Assembly: GCA_964570565.1 (NCBI GenBank)
Contig: CAZMYT010000002.1
Span: 124,001 to 188,000 of the forward strand
From: W0P28-013 sp964570565
GTDB lineage: Bacteria; Bacteroidota; Bacteroidia; Bacteroidales; Paludibacteraceae
Reading direction: 5' to 3'
Length of the DNA: 64,000 bases
The position numbers and the translations under genes are program-made. Positions 8,934 through 16,816 of the stretch are shown here, in pieces. Each line of letters starts with the position of its first letter. The first letter of the stretch is position 1. The notes beneath the pieces are model-generated. The model was not told where the DNA came from. It saw nothing but the letters and a program-made list of their open reading frames with translations, and did not search any database.

Positions 8934-9446
8934 ATGCGAAAATTAACAAATCCATGGGAAAGTCTCTCTGGCTATAACTGTTTTGGCTGTGCACCACACA
9001 ATGGTGCAGGCGTAAAAATGGAGTTTTATGAAGACGGAGATGAAATAGTAAGTGTATGGCAACCAAAATCGCAATTTCAAGGTTGGCTAAATACCTTACA
9101 TGGTGGCATTCAATCCGTTTTACTCGATGAAATTTGTGCGTGGGTTGTATTGTGCAAACTTCAAACTACGGGTGTTACCTCCAAAATGGAAACACGTTTC
9201 CGAAAAGCGGTATCTACTACCGATACTTATGTGGTATTAAGAGCGTCTATACAAGAACAAAAACGCAATATTATCACCATAAAAGGAACTCTTTACAATG
9301 AGCAAGGTGAGCTTTGTACCGAAGCCGTGTGTACTTATTTTACTTTCTCAAAGGAAAAAGCAGAAGAGATGAATTTTAAAGCATGCGTAACTAAAGGCGA
9401 AGATAAAACGTTGGACGAGATTATTCAAACGTTAAACCGTTCATAA
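8934..9446 (+). CDS. PaaI-family hotdog-fold thioesterase
   Basis: Likely cytoplasmic acyl-CoA thioesterase of the PaaI/YbgC-like hotdog superfamily; the acyl substrate is unknown. The 170-residue protein has the hotdog helix motif LHGGIQSVLLDEICAWV (about 55-71), with HGG at 56-58 and the Asp at 65 in the usual catalytic position, followed by antiparallel strands (TRFRKAV, YVVLRASI). An N-terminal NCFGCAPHN segment is common in Bacteroidota members. It lies between two tRNA-Pro genes; the downstream tRNA begins 18 bp after its stop, so the mRNA probably carries that tRNA. No promoter was recognised between the upstream terminator and its ATG. Confidence 0.85.
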   Translation: MRKLTNPWESLSGYNCFGCAPHNGAGVKMEFYEDGDEIVSVWQPKSQFQGWLNTLHGGIQSVLLDEICAWVVLCKLQTTGVTSKMETRFRKAVSTTDTYVVLRASIQEQKRNIITIKGTLYNEQGELCTEAVCTYFTFSKEKAEEMNFKACVTKGEDKTLDEIIQTLNRS

Positions 9447-9464
9447 TTTAAACTAGTTCCAAAA

Positions 9465-9537
9465 CGGAGTTTAGCGCAGTTGGTAGCGCGCTACGTTCGG
9501 GACGTAGAGGTCGGGCGTTCGAATCGCCTAACTCCGA
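9465..9537 (+). tRNA. tRNA-Pro (anticodon CGG), no encoded CCA
   Basis: Acceptor CGGAGTT (9465-9471) pairs fully with AACTCCG (9530-9536), discriminator A9537, followed by CAA rather than CCA. Anticodon stem CTACG/CGTAG (9491-9495/9503-9507) encloses loop TTCGGGA with anticodon CGG at 9498-9500. C1-G72 and A73 again fit tRNA-Pro. It reads CCG. Confidence 0.95.
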
Positions 9538-9538
9538 C

Positions 9539-9576
9539 AAAAAAGGAGATAATCTATTGGTGATTACCTCCTTTTT
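9539..9576. terminator. Bidirectional terminator between tRNA-Pro(CGG) and rprY
   Basis: An A-rich arm plus GGAGATAATC pairs with GATTACCTCC plus a T run, with one internal mismatch. Runs of A before and T after the stem allow termination of the tRNA unit on the plus strand and of rprX-rprY on the minus strand. Confidence 0.75.
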
Positions 9577-9595
9577 GTATCAAATGCGAAAACTA

Positions 9596-10288
9596 TTAGT
9601 TCTCTGGTACGATTAGTTTATAACCCTTACCATGAATATTGATGATTTCTACTTCCTTGTCATCTTTCAACAGTTTACGTAACTTAGTGATATACACGTC
9701 CATACTACGAGCGTTAAAGTAGTTATCTTCCACCCAAATAGTTTTCAGTGCGTAATTACGTTCTAAAATATTATTGACATTTTGAGCTAACATATTCAAC
9801 AATTCTGATTCTTTGGTGGTTAGTTTTGTGTGTCTATCGCCAATTGAAAGCAATTGTTTTTGCGTGTCAAATGTAAATTTACCTAACTTATATTCATTGC
9901 CATTTTTGTTCTTTTTACCGGTTAAACGGCGCAAAATAGCTTCGATACGGAATAATAATTCTTCCATACTGAATGGTTTTGTAATATAATCGTCAGCACC
10001 GATTTTGAAACCTTCTAGCACGTCTTCTTTCAACGATTTAGCAGTCAAAAATACGATAGGCACAACGCCATTGATTTTACGAATATCTTGTGCTAATGTG
10101 AAGCCATCTTTTTTAGGCATCATCACATCAAGAATACACAAGTCGTATTTACCATTTACAAACGATTTGTAGCCAGCTTCGCCATCAGGCAAAAGGTCAA
10201 CGTCGAAGCCTTTAGCTTGAAGATACTCTCTGAGCAACATGCCCAAATTTTCATCATCTTCGCATAATAAGATTTTTACCTTTTCCAT
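9596..10288 (-). CDS. rprY: RprY-type OmpR-family response regulator
   Basis: DNA-binding regulator partnered with RprX; in Bacteroides and Porphyromonas this pair is linked to envelope and stress responses. Receiver domain residues 1-120 hold the acidic pair D11/D12, phosphoacceptor D54 (LCILDVMMP), T82 and K104 (YITKPFS). A winged-helix OmpR domain follows, ending in MDVYITKLRKLL and the HGKGYKL wing. The 230-residue length is normal. The start lies 10 bp after the rprX stop, so both are expressed from the promoter before rprX. The rpr assignment rests on recalled similarity and gene pairing; another OmpR-family name is possible. Confidence 0.88.
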   Translation of the reverse strand: MEKVKILLCEDDENLGMLLREYLQAKGFDVDLLPDGEAGYKSFVNGKYDLCILDVMMPKKDGFTLAQDIRKINGVVPIVFLTAKSLKEDVLEGFKIGADDYITKPFSMEELLFRIEAILRRLTGKKNKNGNEYKLGKFTFDTQKQLLSIGDRHTKLTTKESELLNMLAQNVNNILERNYALKTIWVEDNYFNARSMDVYITKLRKLLKDDKEVEIINIHGKGYKLIVPEN

Positions 10289-10298
10289 AATTAATAAT

Positions 10299-11789
10299 TT
10301 AAACAGTTAATATTTCAATAATAAATTTTGTTCCAATACCATATTCACTTTCTACCTTGATGGTGCCTTTATGTAACTTGATAATTTTTGATACATAAGC
10401 TAAACCCAAACCAAATCCCTTAACATTGTGCACATTACCAGTTGGTACGCGGTAAAATTGATCGAAGATTCGTTTCATATTTTCCCTTTTTATACCGATA
10501 CCATTGTCCTCAATACTGATACAGAGTTTATCCTTGTCATTCCAAGTGGAAACGGTTAAAATCAATGTTTCTTTACGATATTTGAGAGCGTTATCCATCA
10601 AATTGTAAATAACGTTTGTAAAGTGCATCTCGTCCACCATCGCCGAAGCATTTTGAGCGTTTAGTTGGGAAATAATTTTACCATTGGTATTATTCACTTT
10701 CAACGAGAAATTACCAATAACTGTTTCCAATAACTCATGCATGTCCAATTCTTGAAAATTCATAGTTGCTCTACCACGTTCAAATACAGACATTTGAAGC
10801 ACCTTATCTACCAAAAAGCTCAATCGTTTTGTTTCATCAATAATCACATGTGAAATATGAGCTAATATTTTAGGATTCGTATTTACTGAGTTATCGCTCA
10901 GCATTTGAGCAGCTAAAGAAACAGATGAAATCGGAGTTTTTAACTCGTGCGTCATATTATTGACAAAATCATTTTTGACACTCGTTAAACGCTTTTGACG
11001 TAAGAGATACAAAATAGTCAACATAAATGTAAAAAACATCAACATCGTCAGAATAATCGATGGAAGCAATAATTTCAAAGAATGTACAATGTATTCTGAA
11101 CGCGTTGGAAAAAAGACGTTTAAAAAGTAAACCTTATCCGAATTTTCATTGGGAAAAAATTGTTGACGATAAAAATCTTTAGTAACAGGCATGTTATCAT
11201 CGTGACATGAAAATATGATTTTCCCATTTTTATCCGTCACCACATAATGGAAAGGCAACTCTACCCCATTATTGTAAAATTCTTTGCTCAAAAGCTCATC
11301 AAGTAATACAAAATCAACACGTTTTTCGATAGGCTTAGAAGACGCATCATTCATCAATCTGGCAGTTACCTCATCAAATAAAGCTTTAGAGCGTAAAAAA
11401 CGTTCTCTATATTGTTGGTTTTGCGATTCACTCGCTTTGGAGATAGAGGTGTTTTTACCACCCAACGATTTTATCTGAACCGACTCATCAGGCATGGTTA
11501 GCTGGTCTACCGTGTAGGAGTGCTTAAATAATGATTCGTCACTATTTAACAACTCTTTGGCTCGTTGAGCATCGTCCGATTTACCATTAATAAACGTTTC
11601 CAAATAGTCACGCACCTCCATTTCGTCAATGGTTTTGATGACTTGATACAAACTACGTTTAACATTATCATCAAAACGTGCACTAAAAATGGATGCCGAC
11701 TGATTCACATAACGCACCTGCAAAAGCAGTAATCCTCCGAAGGAAAAGGCCATCAAAAGAATCAATATCCAAATATAACTTTTGCGCAT
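10299..11789 (-). CDS. rprX: RprX-type sensor histidine kinase
   Basis: Inner-membrane sensor that phosphorylates the adjacent regulator. The 496-residue protein has a membrane segment at about 5-24, a periplasmic sensor region of about 210 residues, a second membrane segment at about 239-263, then a HisKA H-box with H281 (NNMTHELKTPISS), an N-box (NLMDNALKY), DNGIGI and GFGLGLAYV ATP-lid motifs. All catalytic boxes are present. The ligand is not evident. It is the first gene of the pair; a TATCTTTG -7 box lies just upstream. Confidence 0.88.
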   Translation of the reverse strand: MRKSYIWILILLMAFSFGGLLLLQVRYVNQSASIFSARFDDNVKRSLYQVIKTIDEMEVRDYLETFINGKSDDAQRAKELLNSDESLFKHSYTVDQLTMPDESVQIKSLGGKNTSISKASESQNQQYRERFLRSKALFDEVTARLMNDASSKPIEKRVDFVLLDELLSKEFYNNGVELPFHYVVTDKNGKIIFSCHDDNMPVTKDFYRQQFFPNENSDKVYFLNVFFPTRSEYIVHSLKLLLPSIILTMLMFFTFMLTILYLLRQKRLTSVKNDFVNNMTHELKTPISSVSLAAQMLSDNSVNTNPKILAHISHVIIDETKRLSFLVDKVLQMSVFERGRATMNFQELDMHELLETVIGNFSLKVNNTNGKIISQLNAQNASAMVDEMHFTNVIYNLMDNALKYRKETLILTVSTWNDKDKLCISIEDNGIGIKRENMKRIFDQFYRVPTGNVHNVKGFGLGLAYVSKIIKLHKGTIKVESEYGIGTKFIIEILTV

Positions 11790-11806
11790 AACGATAATTT
11801 TGGAAG

Positions 11807-11814
11807 CAAAGATA
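11807..11814 (-). promoter_or_regulatory. -7 box upstream of rprX
   Basis: TATCTTTG on the minus strand, matching TAnnTTTG, 18 bp before the rprX ATG. No convincing TTG was seen at the expected upstream distance, so the promoter may be weak or activator-dependent. Confidence 0.5.
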
Positions 11815-11946
11815 ATATAATAATTATTACACTAATTCTAATTTTATAGAAATTTAACGTAAAAAATTGATTAATATTTTACTTTTTAACAAAAAAACGG
11901 CTTAATTTTAAAAATAGAGCTAATAATTAACAAAATTAATGCGCAT

Positions 11947-12906
11947 TCATAGGGACTTTTTAACAAAAAAAGAACCTACAAGCATAGGAAGACAATAATT
12001 GATACACCACAACAAAATACTAGCCAAAGCCATGCCTGCATCATTGGTGGAAAAAGCAGAAAGAATAAAAATGGCGTACGATCCACGCACCATAGCTTCA
12101 GAGAAAGCAAACGATGGTGTATAGGTAACTAAAAGATAAATAGTAGGAATAGAAAGGAGTGCTTGCCAAGGTGTCAATGGTACATTCATAAACAACAACA
12201 TGGCATAAAACTGCGATGAATACACAAAATAACGAAGCACCGAAAAAGAAAAAATCAGCCACGTGTCACGAAACGACAAATGCGCAAAACCTTCACCTAA
12301 ACGATTTAAGCACTGCCATTTTGATTTTTTTAAACGCCCATAAAACCACTTATAATGGCTGAATAATAAGGCACAACTTATTACAAATAACAAAACAAGT
12401 AACAAAGAAACAACCCAAGAAACCGTTGAAACGGAAGAAAGCAAAGGTGATACGTTATTCGAAATATATAAGAAGGTAGTAATGAGACCGAACAATGTAA
12501 TAACCAGCATTTGCATGGCACTGCCTACAAAACCTAATGCAACCGCAGGAATCATATTCATTTTATTCAACATAAGAGCCCGAGCTGGAAATTCACCAAG
12601 ACGATTAGGTGTAAAAAAAGCGCCCGTTTGACCAACCAACACGGATCGAAAAGCCAAACCCAGCGAAATAGGTTGAAGTCCTGCTACCAATCTTTGCCAC
12701 TTTAAAGCCTCAAAAAAGAGATTGAATGGCAGCAAAAGAAATACAAAAAAAAGAAAGAGATAATAGTGAAAAGAAACAGAAGAAAAATGTTCTAACAAAG
12801 CCTCATAACCATCAAATGTAACCAGTTTATAACCCAAAAATAGGTAGGCCAACACAAAAATTAGCCATTTACTATATTTGAAAAGATAATCCTGGGCACT
12901 GGTCAT
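11947..12906 (-). CDS. LPG-synthase-TM/flippase-like membrane protein
   Basis: Multi-spanning inner-membrane protein resembling the transmembrane domain of lysylphosphatidylglycerol synthases (PF03706-like), a family in which some members move or modify lipid-linked substrates. The 319-residue chain has about eight hydrophobic segments and the family loop TGAFFTPNRLGEFPARALML (about 94-113). There is no soluble aminoacyltransferase domain, so it is not a full MprF. It directly abuts the GtrA gene upstream (stop and ATG adjacent), implying a joint role in lipid-linked sugar or lipid handling. The exact function is unknown. Confidence 0.75.
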   Translation of the reverse strand: MTSAQDYLFKYSKWLIFVLAYLFLGYKLVTFDGYEALLEHFSSVSFHYYLFLFFVFLLLPFNLFFEALKWQRLVAGLQPISLGLAFRSVLVGQTGAFFTPNRLGEFPARALMLNKMNMIPAVALGFVGSAMQMLVITLFGLITTFLYISNNVSPLLSSVSTVSWVVSLLLVLLFVISCALLFSHYKWFYGRLKKSKWQCLNRLGEGFAHLSFRDTWLIFSFSVLRYFVYSSQFYAMLLFMNVPLTPWQALLSIPTIYLLVTYTPSFAFSEAMVRGSYAIFILSAFSTNDAGMALASILLWCINYCLPMLVGSFFVKKSL

Positions 12907-13395
12907 TTACTTTTTAAATGAAAAATGTTTTTGTGAAAAATAACTGAAAACCGTAGCAATAATAGTCGTTAATATATTGGCAAGCTCGGCACGAATACCA
13001 CAGTACTCAACAAACAATTTCAAACACACATAATTGATGATAACGCAAGCCCCAACTACTAAAAAATACCGAAACAACTGAATACGCCCACGTAAAGCAG
13101 AACCCGAAAAACTGATATGCCGATTGAGCCAAAAACCTGTCAATAAAGTGATAGGGAACTTAAAAATAAACGCAGCAATATGAGGAGTAAAAGCAATAAA
13201 GCCAAGATCAACAATGTCTTGCTGGAACACATAATTGTAAAACACAAAATACAAAATCCAGTCGAACACCATATTGGCTCCACCAGAAAAGCCATAACGG
13301 AAGAAAGTAGGAGGAATAATTTTTCGAAAAGGTTTGTAAAAGAATGCTATAACATTCAAAATAGCCTTTTCTGCGACACGTTCTATATTAGTCAT
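12907..13395 (-). CDS. GtrA-family membrane protein
   Basis: Small four-helix membrane protein of the GtrA family, members of which are thought to flip polyprenyl-phosphate-linked sugars. The 162-residue chain begins with a basic amphipathic region, then FFRYGFSGGANMVFDWILYF and three more hydrophobic stretches; WLNRHISF and the C-terminal YFSQKHFSFKK match the family's loop and tail. No glycosyltransferase is adjacent, but the flippase-like gene follows without a gap. The partner sugar is not identifiable. Confidence 0.8.
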   Translation of the reverse strand: MTNIERVAEKAILNVIAFFYKPFRKIIPPTFFRYGFSGGANMVFDWILYFVFYNYVFQQDIVDLGFIAFTPHIAAFIFKFPITLLTGFWLNRHISFSGSALRGRIQLFRYFLVVGACVIINYVCLKLFVEYCGIRAELANILTTIIATVFSYFSQKHFSFKK

Positions 13396-13440
13396 AAGCG
13401 TAACGAATAAGACTCAAATACCGAGAAAAAAAGAAATAAG

Positions 13441-13472
13441 TTTGGTAGAGTAAAATGAAATAACTACTTTTG
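13441..13472 (+). promoter_or_regulatory. Promoter of rsmA
   Basis: TTTG (13441-13444), 20 bp, TACTTTTG (13465-13472), a perfect match to the phylum consensus. Transcription should start near 13479, inside the longest reading frame, which supports the downstream ATG at 13563. Confidence 0.75.
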
Positions 13473-13562
13473 CAACTCCTGAAAAAAGACCCTGACAAAG
13501 GTAATTATTTTTTCGTTTATTCTAATGTAAATTCACAAAAATGCCTGACGACCCTTTACTAC

Positions 13563-14339
13563 ATGACATTAGTAAGAGCAAAAAAGCACTTGGGACAACA
13601 CTTCCTCAAAGATTTGTCGATAGCCCAACGTATAGCCGACAGTTTGCCGGAGGGTTGTGTTTTACCTGTTCTTGAAATAGGACCAGGCATGGGAGTATTA
13701 AGTCAATTCTTACTCCAAAATCACCAAATTACATTCAAAGCTGTAGAAATCGACCGAGAATCAGTTGATTATTTGCATGTGAAATTCCCTGAGATGGACG
13801 TCATTGAAGGTGATTTCTTAAAAATGGACTTAGCTCCTTTATTTGATGGAAAACCATTTGCCATTATTGGCAATTTCCCTTATAATATTTCGAGTCAAAT
13901 TTTTTTCCGCGTACTCGAAAATCGCGATCGCATTCCCTACGTGGTAGGTATGATTCAAAAAGAAGTGGCCGAACGCATTGCAGCGCCACACGGCAATAAA
14001 ACATACGGCATAACTAGTGTTTTATTACAGGCCTTCTACTCTATCGATTACTTATTTACGGTACACGAACATGTATTTGACCCTCCGCCCAAGGTCAAAT
14101 CGGCTGTTATTCGCCTCACTCGCAATGCAACCAAGCAGCTCGACTGCGACGAAAAATTGTTTGTTCAAGTGGTGAAAACAGCCTTTAATCAACGACGAAA
14201 AACGCTCCGAAACTCTTTAAAACCTCTACTTCAAGGGGTAAGTTGTTCGGAGCCAATATTCGAAAAACGCCCAGAGCAATTAAGTGTTGCCGATTTTGTG
14301 GCGTTAACCAACATGGTAGCGTTAAAATTGAATCATTAA
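13563..14339 (+). CDS. rsmA: 16S rRNA dimethyladenosine transferase (RsmA/KsgA)
   Basis: Dimethylates two adjacent adenosines in the 3' hairpin of 16S rRNA, a late ribosome-assembly checkpoint. From the ATG at 13563 the product is 258 residues, the usual size, beginning MTLVRAKKHLGQHFLKD as in the family. SAM-binding motif VLEIGPGMGVLS lies at 36-47, and IGNFPYNISSQ near 102-112 carries the catalytic N-x-PY signature with F in place of the usual L. The 13470 start adds 31 residues that begin at the promoter and was rejected. corA follows 70 bp downstream. Confidence 0.95.
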   Translation: MTLVRAKKHLGQHFLKDLSIAQRIADSLPEGCVLPVLEIGPGMGVLSQFLLQNHQITFKAVEIDRESVDYLHVKFPEMDVIEGDFLKMDLAPLFDGKPFAIIGNFPYNISSQIFFRVLENRDRIPYVVGMIQKEVAERIAAPHGNKTYGITSVLLQAFYSIDYLFTVHEHVFDPPPKVKSAVIRLTRNATKQLDCDEKLFVQVVKTAFNQRRKTLRNSLKPLLQGVSCSEPIFEKRPEQLSVADFVALTNMVALKLNH

Positions 14340-14409
14340 CCAGATTCGAATTTCACAGAGTGCTCAACGAAGTTGACTTTCAGATATTCGAATCGTTAAC
14401 TCAAAGCTT

Positions 14410-15357
14410 ATGTCAGAAATTCGTCTATTCTATCGGGAAAATAACCGACTAAAAATATCAAAAAATATTGATCTACTCAAAGAAATTCCACTCGAAAACT
14501 TTGTTTGGATTGACCTGAATGACGTTCCAGAAGACGCTGAAACCGAACTCGAACAATTTCTTAAAATCTATATCCAAGAGGAAGAAGAGATGGAAGAAAT
14601 TGAGATTAGTTCGCGCTATATGGAAACCGAAGATACCTTGGTTGCAAACTCACGCTTCTTACTCGACAACTTCGAAGAAGAACCTATTTCATTCATCGTT
14701 AAAAATCACATTTTAGTATCCGTACGTAGTCAAGAATTACGTTCATTCAACGAAACGGTGAAAAAAATGTTTGCCAACCCACGAAATTACCCCAATGGAT
14801 TCTACATTCTAGTGGCCTTATTGGAAACTCGAGTAGAATACGATGCTGATATGATTGAGGAATTGGCCAAAGAAATTACACAATTAAGTAATCGTTTGAA
14901 AACGGACGACGATGTTTCTGATGATATCTTAATAGCCATCAAGGAATTACAAGAAAAAACGATGTTAATTCGTGAAAACATCATCGACAAACAACGTGTT
15001 TGCTCGAACATGTTAAAAAGTGAATTATTTCCTAATGAAGCGAAAACTAAATTAGCTATCATTATCAAGGACATTAACTCATTATTCGAACATACGCGTT
15101 TCAGCTTCGATCGTTTAGAATATTTACAAGATACATTTCTTGGTTTGGTTAATATTCAACAAAATAAAATTATCAAAATTTTCACCATTGTATCGGTAAT
15201 TTTCTTACCACCTACGCTCATCGCTAGTATGTATGGCATGAACTTCGATGTGATGCCAGAATTACACTGGAAATATGGCTATCTATGGGCATTAGCACTA
15301 ATGGTTTTATTTGTAGTAGGCATTTTGTGGTTCTTCAAGCGCCGAAAATGGTTATAA
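14410..15357 (+). CDS. corA: CorA-family Mg2+/Co2+ transporter
   Basis: Pentameric divalent-cation channel of the inner membrane. The 315-residue protein has a long soluble N-terminal domain rich in acidic and helical sequence, then two C-terminal membrane segments; the selectivity-filter motif YGMN is present (GMN at 276-278) between them, and the chain ends in a basic FKRRKWL tail. Length is normal. It follows rsmA on the same strand and is closed by a strong hairpin. Substrate (Mg2+ versus Co2+ or other) cannot be told from sequence. Confidence 0.93.
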   Translation: MSEIRLFYRENNRLKISKNIDLLKEIPLENFVWIDLNDVPEDAETELEQFLKIYIQEEEEMEEIEISSRYMETEDTLVANSRFLLDNFEEEPISFIVKNHILVSVRSQELRSFNETVKKMFANPRNYPNGFYILVALLETRVEYDADMIEELAKEITQLSNRLKTDDDVSDDILIAIKELQEKTMLIRENIIDKQRVCSNMLKSELFPNEAKTKLAIIIKDINSLFEHTRFSFDRLEYLQDTFLGLVNIQQNKIIKIFTIVSVIFLPPTLIASMYGMNFDVMPELHWKYGYLWALALMVLFVVGILWFFKRRKWL

Positions 15358-15362
15358 TAAGT

Positions 15363-15403
15363 CAATAAAAATGGCGAGTGTAAAACACTCGCCATTTTTA
15401 TTG
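15363..15403. terminator. Bidirectional terminator between corA and tRNA-Glu
   Basis: A perfect 19-bp inverted repeat (15363-15381 with 15385-15403) around a 3-nt AAA loop. The core is GGCGAGTGT/ACACTCGCC with A runs on one side and T runs on the other, so it can end corA transcription rightward and tRNA-Glu transcription leftward. The repeat runs up to the base after the tRNA discriminator. Confidence 0.85.
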
Positions 15404-15476
15404 TAGCGGATCCGGGAATCGAACCCGAGTTTCAGCCGTGAGAGGGCCGCGTCCTAGGCCACTAGACTAAACCGCC
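15404..15476 (-). tRNA. tRNA-Glu (anticodon CTC)
   Basis: On the minus strand the acceptor GGCGGTT pairs with ATCCGCT, with a G1-U72 wobble and a U6-U67 mismatch; discriminator A, no encoded CCA. Anticodon stem CGGCC/GGCTG encloses loop CTCTCAC with anticodon CTC; the T loop is TTCGATT on a stem of four Watson-Crick pairs plus one G-U pair. It reads GAG. Confidence 0.92.
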
Positions 15477-15490
15477 ATTACATTACACCG

Positions 15491-15521
15491 CAAAATTAGA
15501 GATTAATTTTGTATAAGACAA
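15491..15521 (-). promoter_or_regulatory. Promoter of tRNA-Glu
   Basis: Minus strand TTG (15519-15521), 20 bp, TAATTTTG (15491-15498). The predicted start is about 8 nt before the tRNA. Confidence 0.75.
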
Positions 15522-15531
15522 GCAAAAAATG

Positions 15532-16380
15532 TTATTCTTTTGTACGATTCAATCGGTAAAAAAGTAAACAAACCAAAGTCAGGCTCAAAAATCCTAACCA
15601 CCAAGTATGTTGCGTACCCAAGGCATCCATATCAAATGTCAAATAACCATTAAAGGTTAAAAAGAAAAGAAGTACAGCTAAAGCATTATTTATAAAATGA
15701 GCTACAATAGAAGCCCATATTGACCCCGAAAATAGAAAAAGGTAACCCAGGGCCACTCCGAGCAAAAAGCGCGGTAAAAAGCCGTAAAACTGCAAATGAA
15801 TAGCACTAAATATAAAAGCTGTAATCCACACAGCCAAGTGACGATTGAATTTTTCGCCTAAAACTGTCTGCAAAATACCTCTAAAAAACAATTCTTCACC
15901 CAAAGCTGGTATTGCTGCCATAACTAACAGATTGAGGGCTAACCCACTATAGGAAGATACGCTTAAAAATTTGTCTGTAAGAACCTCCGATTGATTTTCC
16001 ATTTGCTGCATCCAAAGTTCCACGCCACTCATAAAATGAGGCAACACAGCCATATCATTTAATGACTTTAACCAATTTACTGCAGGCAAAGCAAGCGGCA
16101 TCAATATAATGACACCTAACCAAATAAAGGGTGACCGAATCGGTGTAAATTTCAAATAAGTAACACCTTTACCCACAAAGTGTGCCAATAAAAAAGCTGG
16201 CAAAACAAAGGTAAAAACAGTCTGAACAAGTTGTAGCCATTTCATGACTACGATGTTATTAATATAATTTGCACACAGAAGAATAGCAACGGAGCTAAGA
16301 AATAACCCAGCGAAAGCAACCACAAAAATTAAAACTAATTTTGTAATTAAAGGCGATTTTATGTAACGAGCGGTAATCAT
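15532..16380 (-). CDS. CPBP-family intramembrane metalloprotease
   Basis: Membrane-embedded CAAX-processing/bacteriocin-protection type protease; substrates in bacteria are mostly unknown. The 282-residue chain has about eight hydrophobic segments. The family's catalytic motifs are all present in order: EELFFRG (E162, E163, R167), then F-x-x-x-H in FSAIH, then the HFINN helix near the C terminus. It stands alone between tRNA-Glu and the RRM gene, whose terminator lies just upstream of its ATG. Immunity or signalling roles known for relatives cannot be assigned here. Confidence 0.85.
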   Translation of the reverse strand: MITARYIKSPLITKLVLIFVVAFAGLFLSSVAILLCANYINNIVVMKWLQLVQTVFTFVLPAFLLAHFVGKGVTYLKFTPIRSPFIWLGVIILMPLALPAVNWLKSLNDMAVLPHFMSGVELWMQQMENQSEVLTDKFLSVSSYSGLALNLLVMAAIPALGEELFFRGILQTVLGEKFNRHLAVWITAFIFSAIHLQFYGFLPRFLLGVALGYLFLFSGSIWASIVAHFINNALAVLLFFLTFNGYLTFDMDALGTQHTWWLGFLSLTLVCLLFYRLNRTKE

Positions 16381-16387
16381 TTGGATA

Positions 16388-16426
16388 TAAAAAAACTTCC
16401 ACTACAAAGATAGCGGAAGTTTTTTA
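16388..16426 (-). terminator. Terminator of the RRM gene
   Basis: AAACTTCC and GGAAGTTT pair around a short loop extended by CTA/TAG, with an A run on the plus strand that becomes the U tract for leftward transcription. It lies about 20 bp after the RRM stop and directly before the CPBP gene. Confidence 0.65.
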
Positions 16427-16444
16427 AATTTTGTAGGCTGTTTA

Positions 16445-16690
16445 TTAAGCGCGTGGACGGGCTTCTTTCACTACTAAAGCACGGCCTTCATATTCGGTAC
16501 CGTTCAATTTTTCAATTACTTGTTGAGCTGCAGCATCGTCAGGCATTTCCACAAAACTAAAACCTTTAGAACGACCTGTTTCACGATCCATAATCACTTT
16601 AACGGAAGTAATTTCACCGTACTCTGCCAACAACTGTTGGAGATCATTTTCTCGAACTTTATAGTTCAAGTTTCCAATGTAAATGTTCAT
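16445..16690 (-). CDS. Single-RRM RNA-binding protein
   Basis: Small cytoplasmic RNA-binding protein made of one RNA recognition motif. The 81-residue chain has RNP2 IYIGNL at 3-8 and RNP1 KGFSFVEM at 42-49, with the beta-alpha-beta spacing of a complete RRM and almost no tail. Bacteroidota carry several such proteins as candidate post-transcriptional regulators, in a phylum where Hfq is often lacking. It is a single-gene unit with its own terminator. RNA targets cannot be inferred. Confidence 0.92.
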   Translation of the reverse strand: MNIYIGNLNYKVRENDLQQLLAEYGEITSVKVIMDRETGRSKGFSFVEMPDDAAAQQVIEKLNGTEYEGRALVVKEARPRA

Positions 16691-16816
16691 AAAAATTAAA
16701 AATTAAAAATGTACTTATGCTTCTGATAGTAATCTATAACTATCTCGAAAACATTCACAAAGAAACAATTAATTCTTGAATTAACAATACTTTTTAATAA
16801 AAAAAATTAATTTATA

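Noticed and set aside
13470..13562. 31-residue N-terminal extension of RsmA
   Set aside because: It begins at the promoter -7 box; the family starts at the KKHLGQHFL segment just after the ATG at 13563.
14243..14452. 69-codon plus-strand frame between rsmA and corA
   Set aside because: It overlaps the ends of both real genes in another frame and has no motif.
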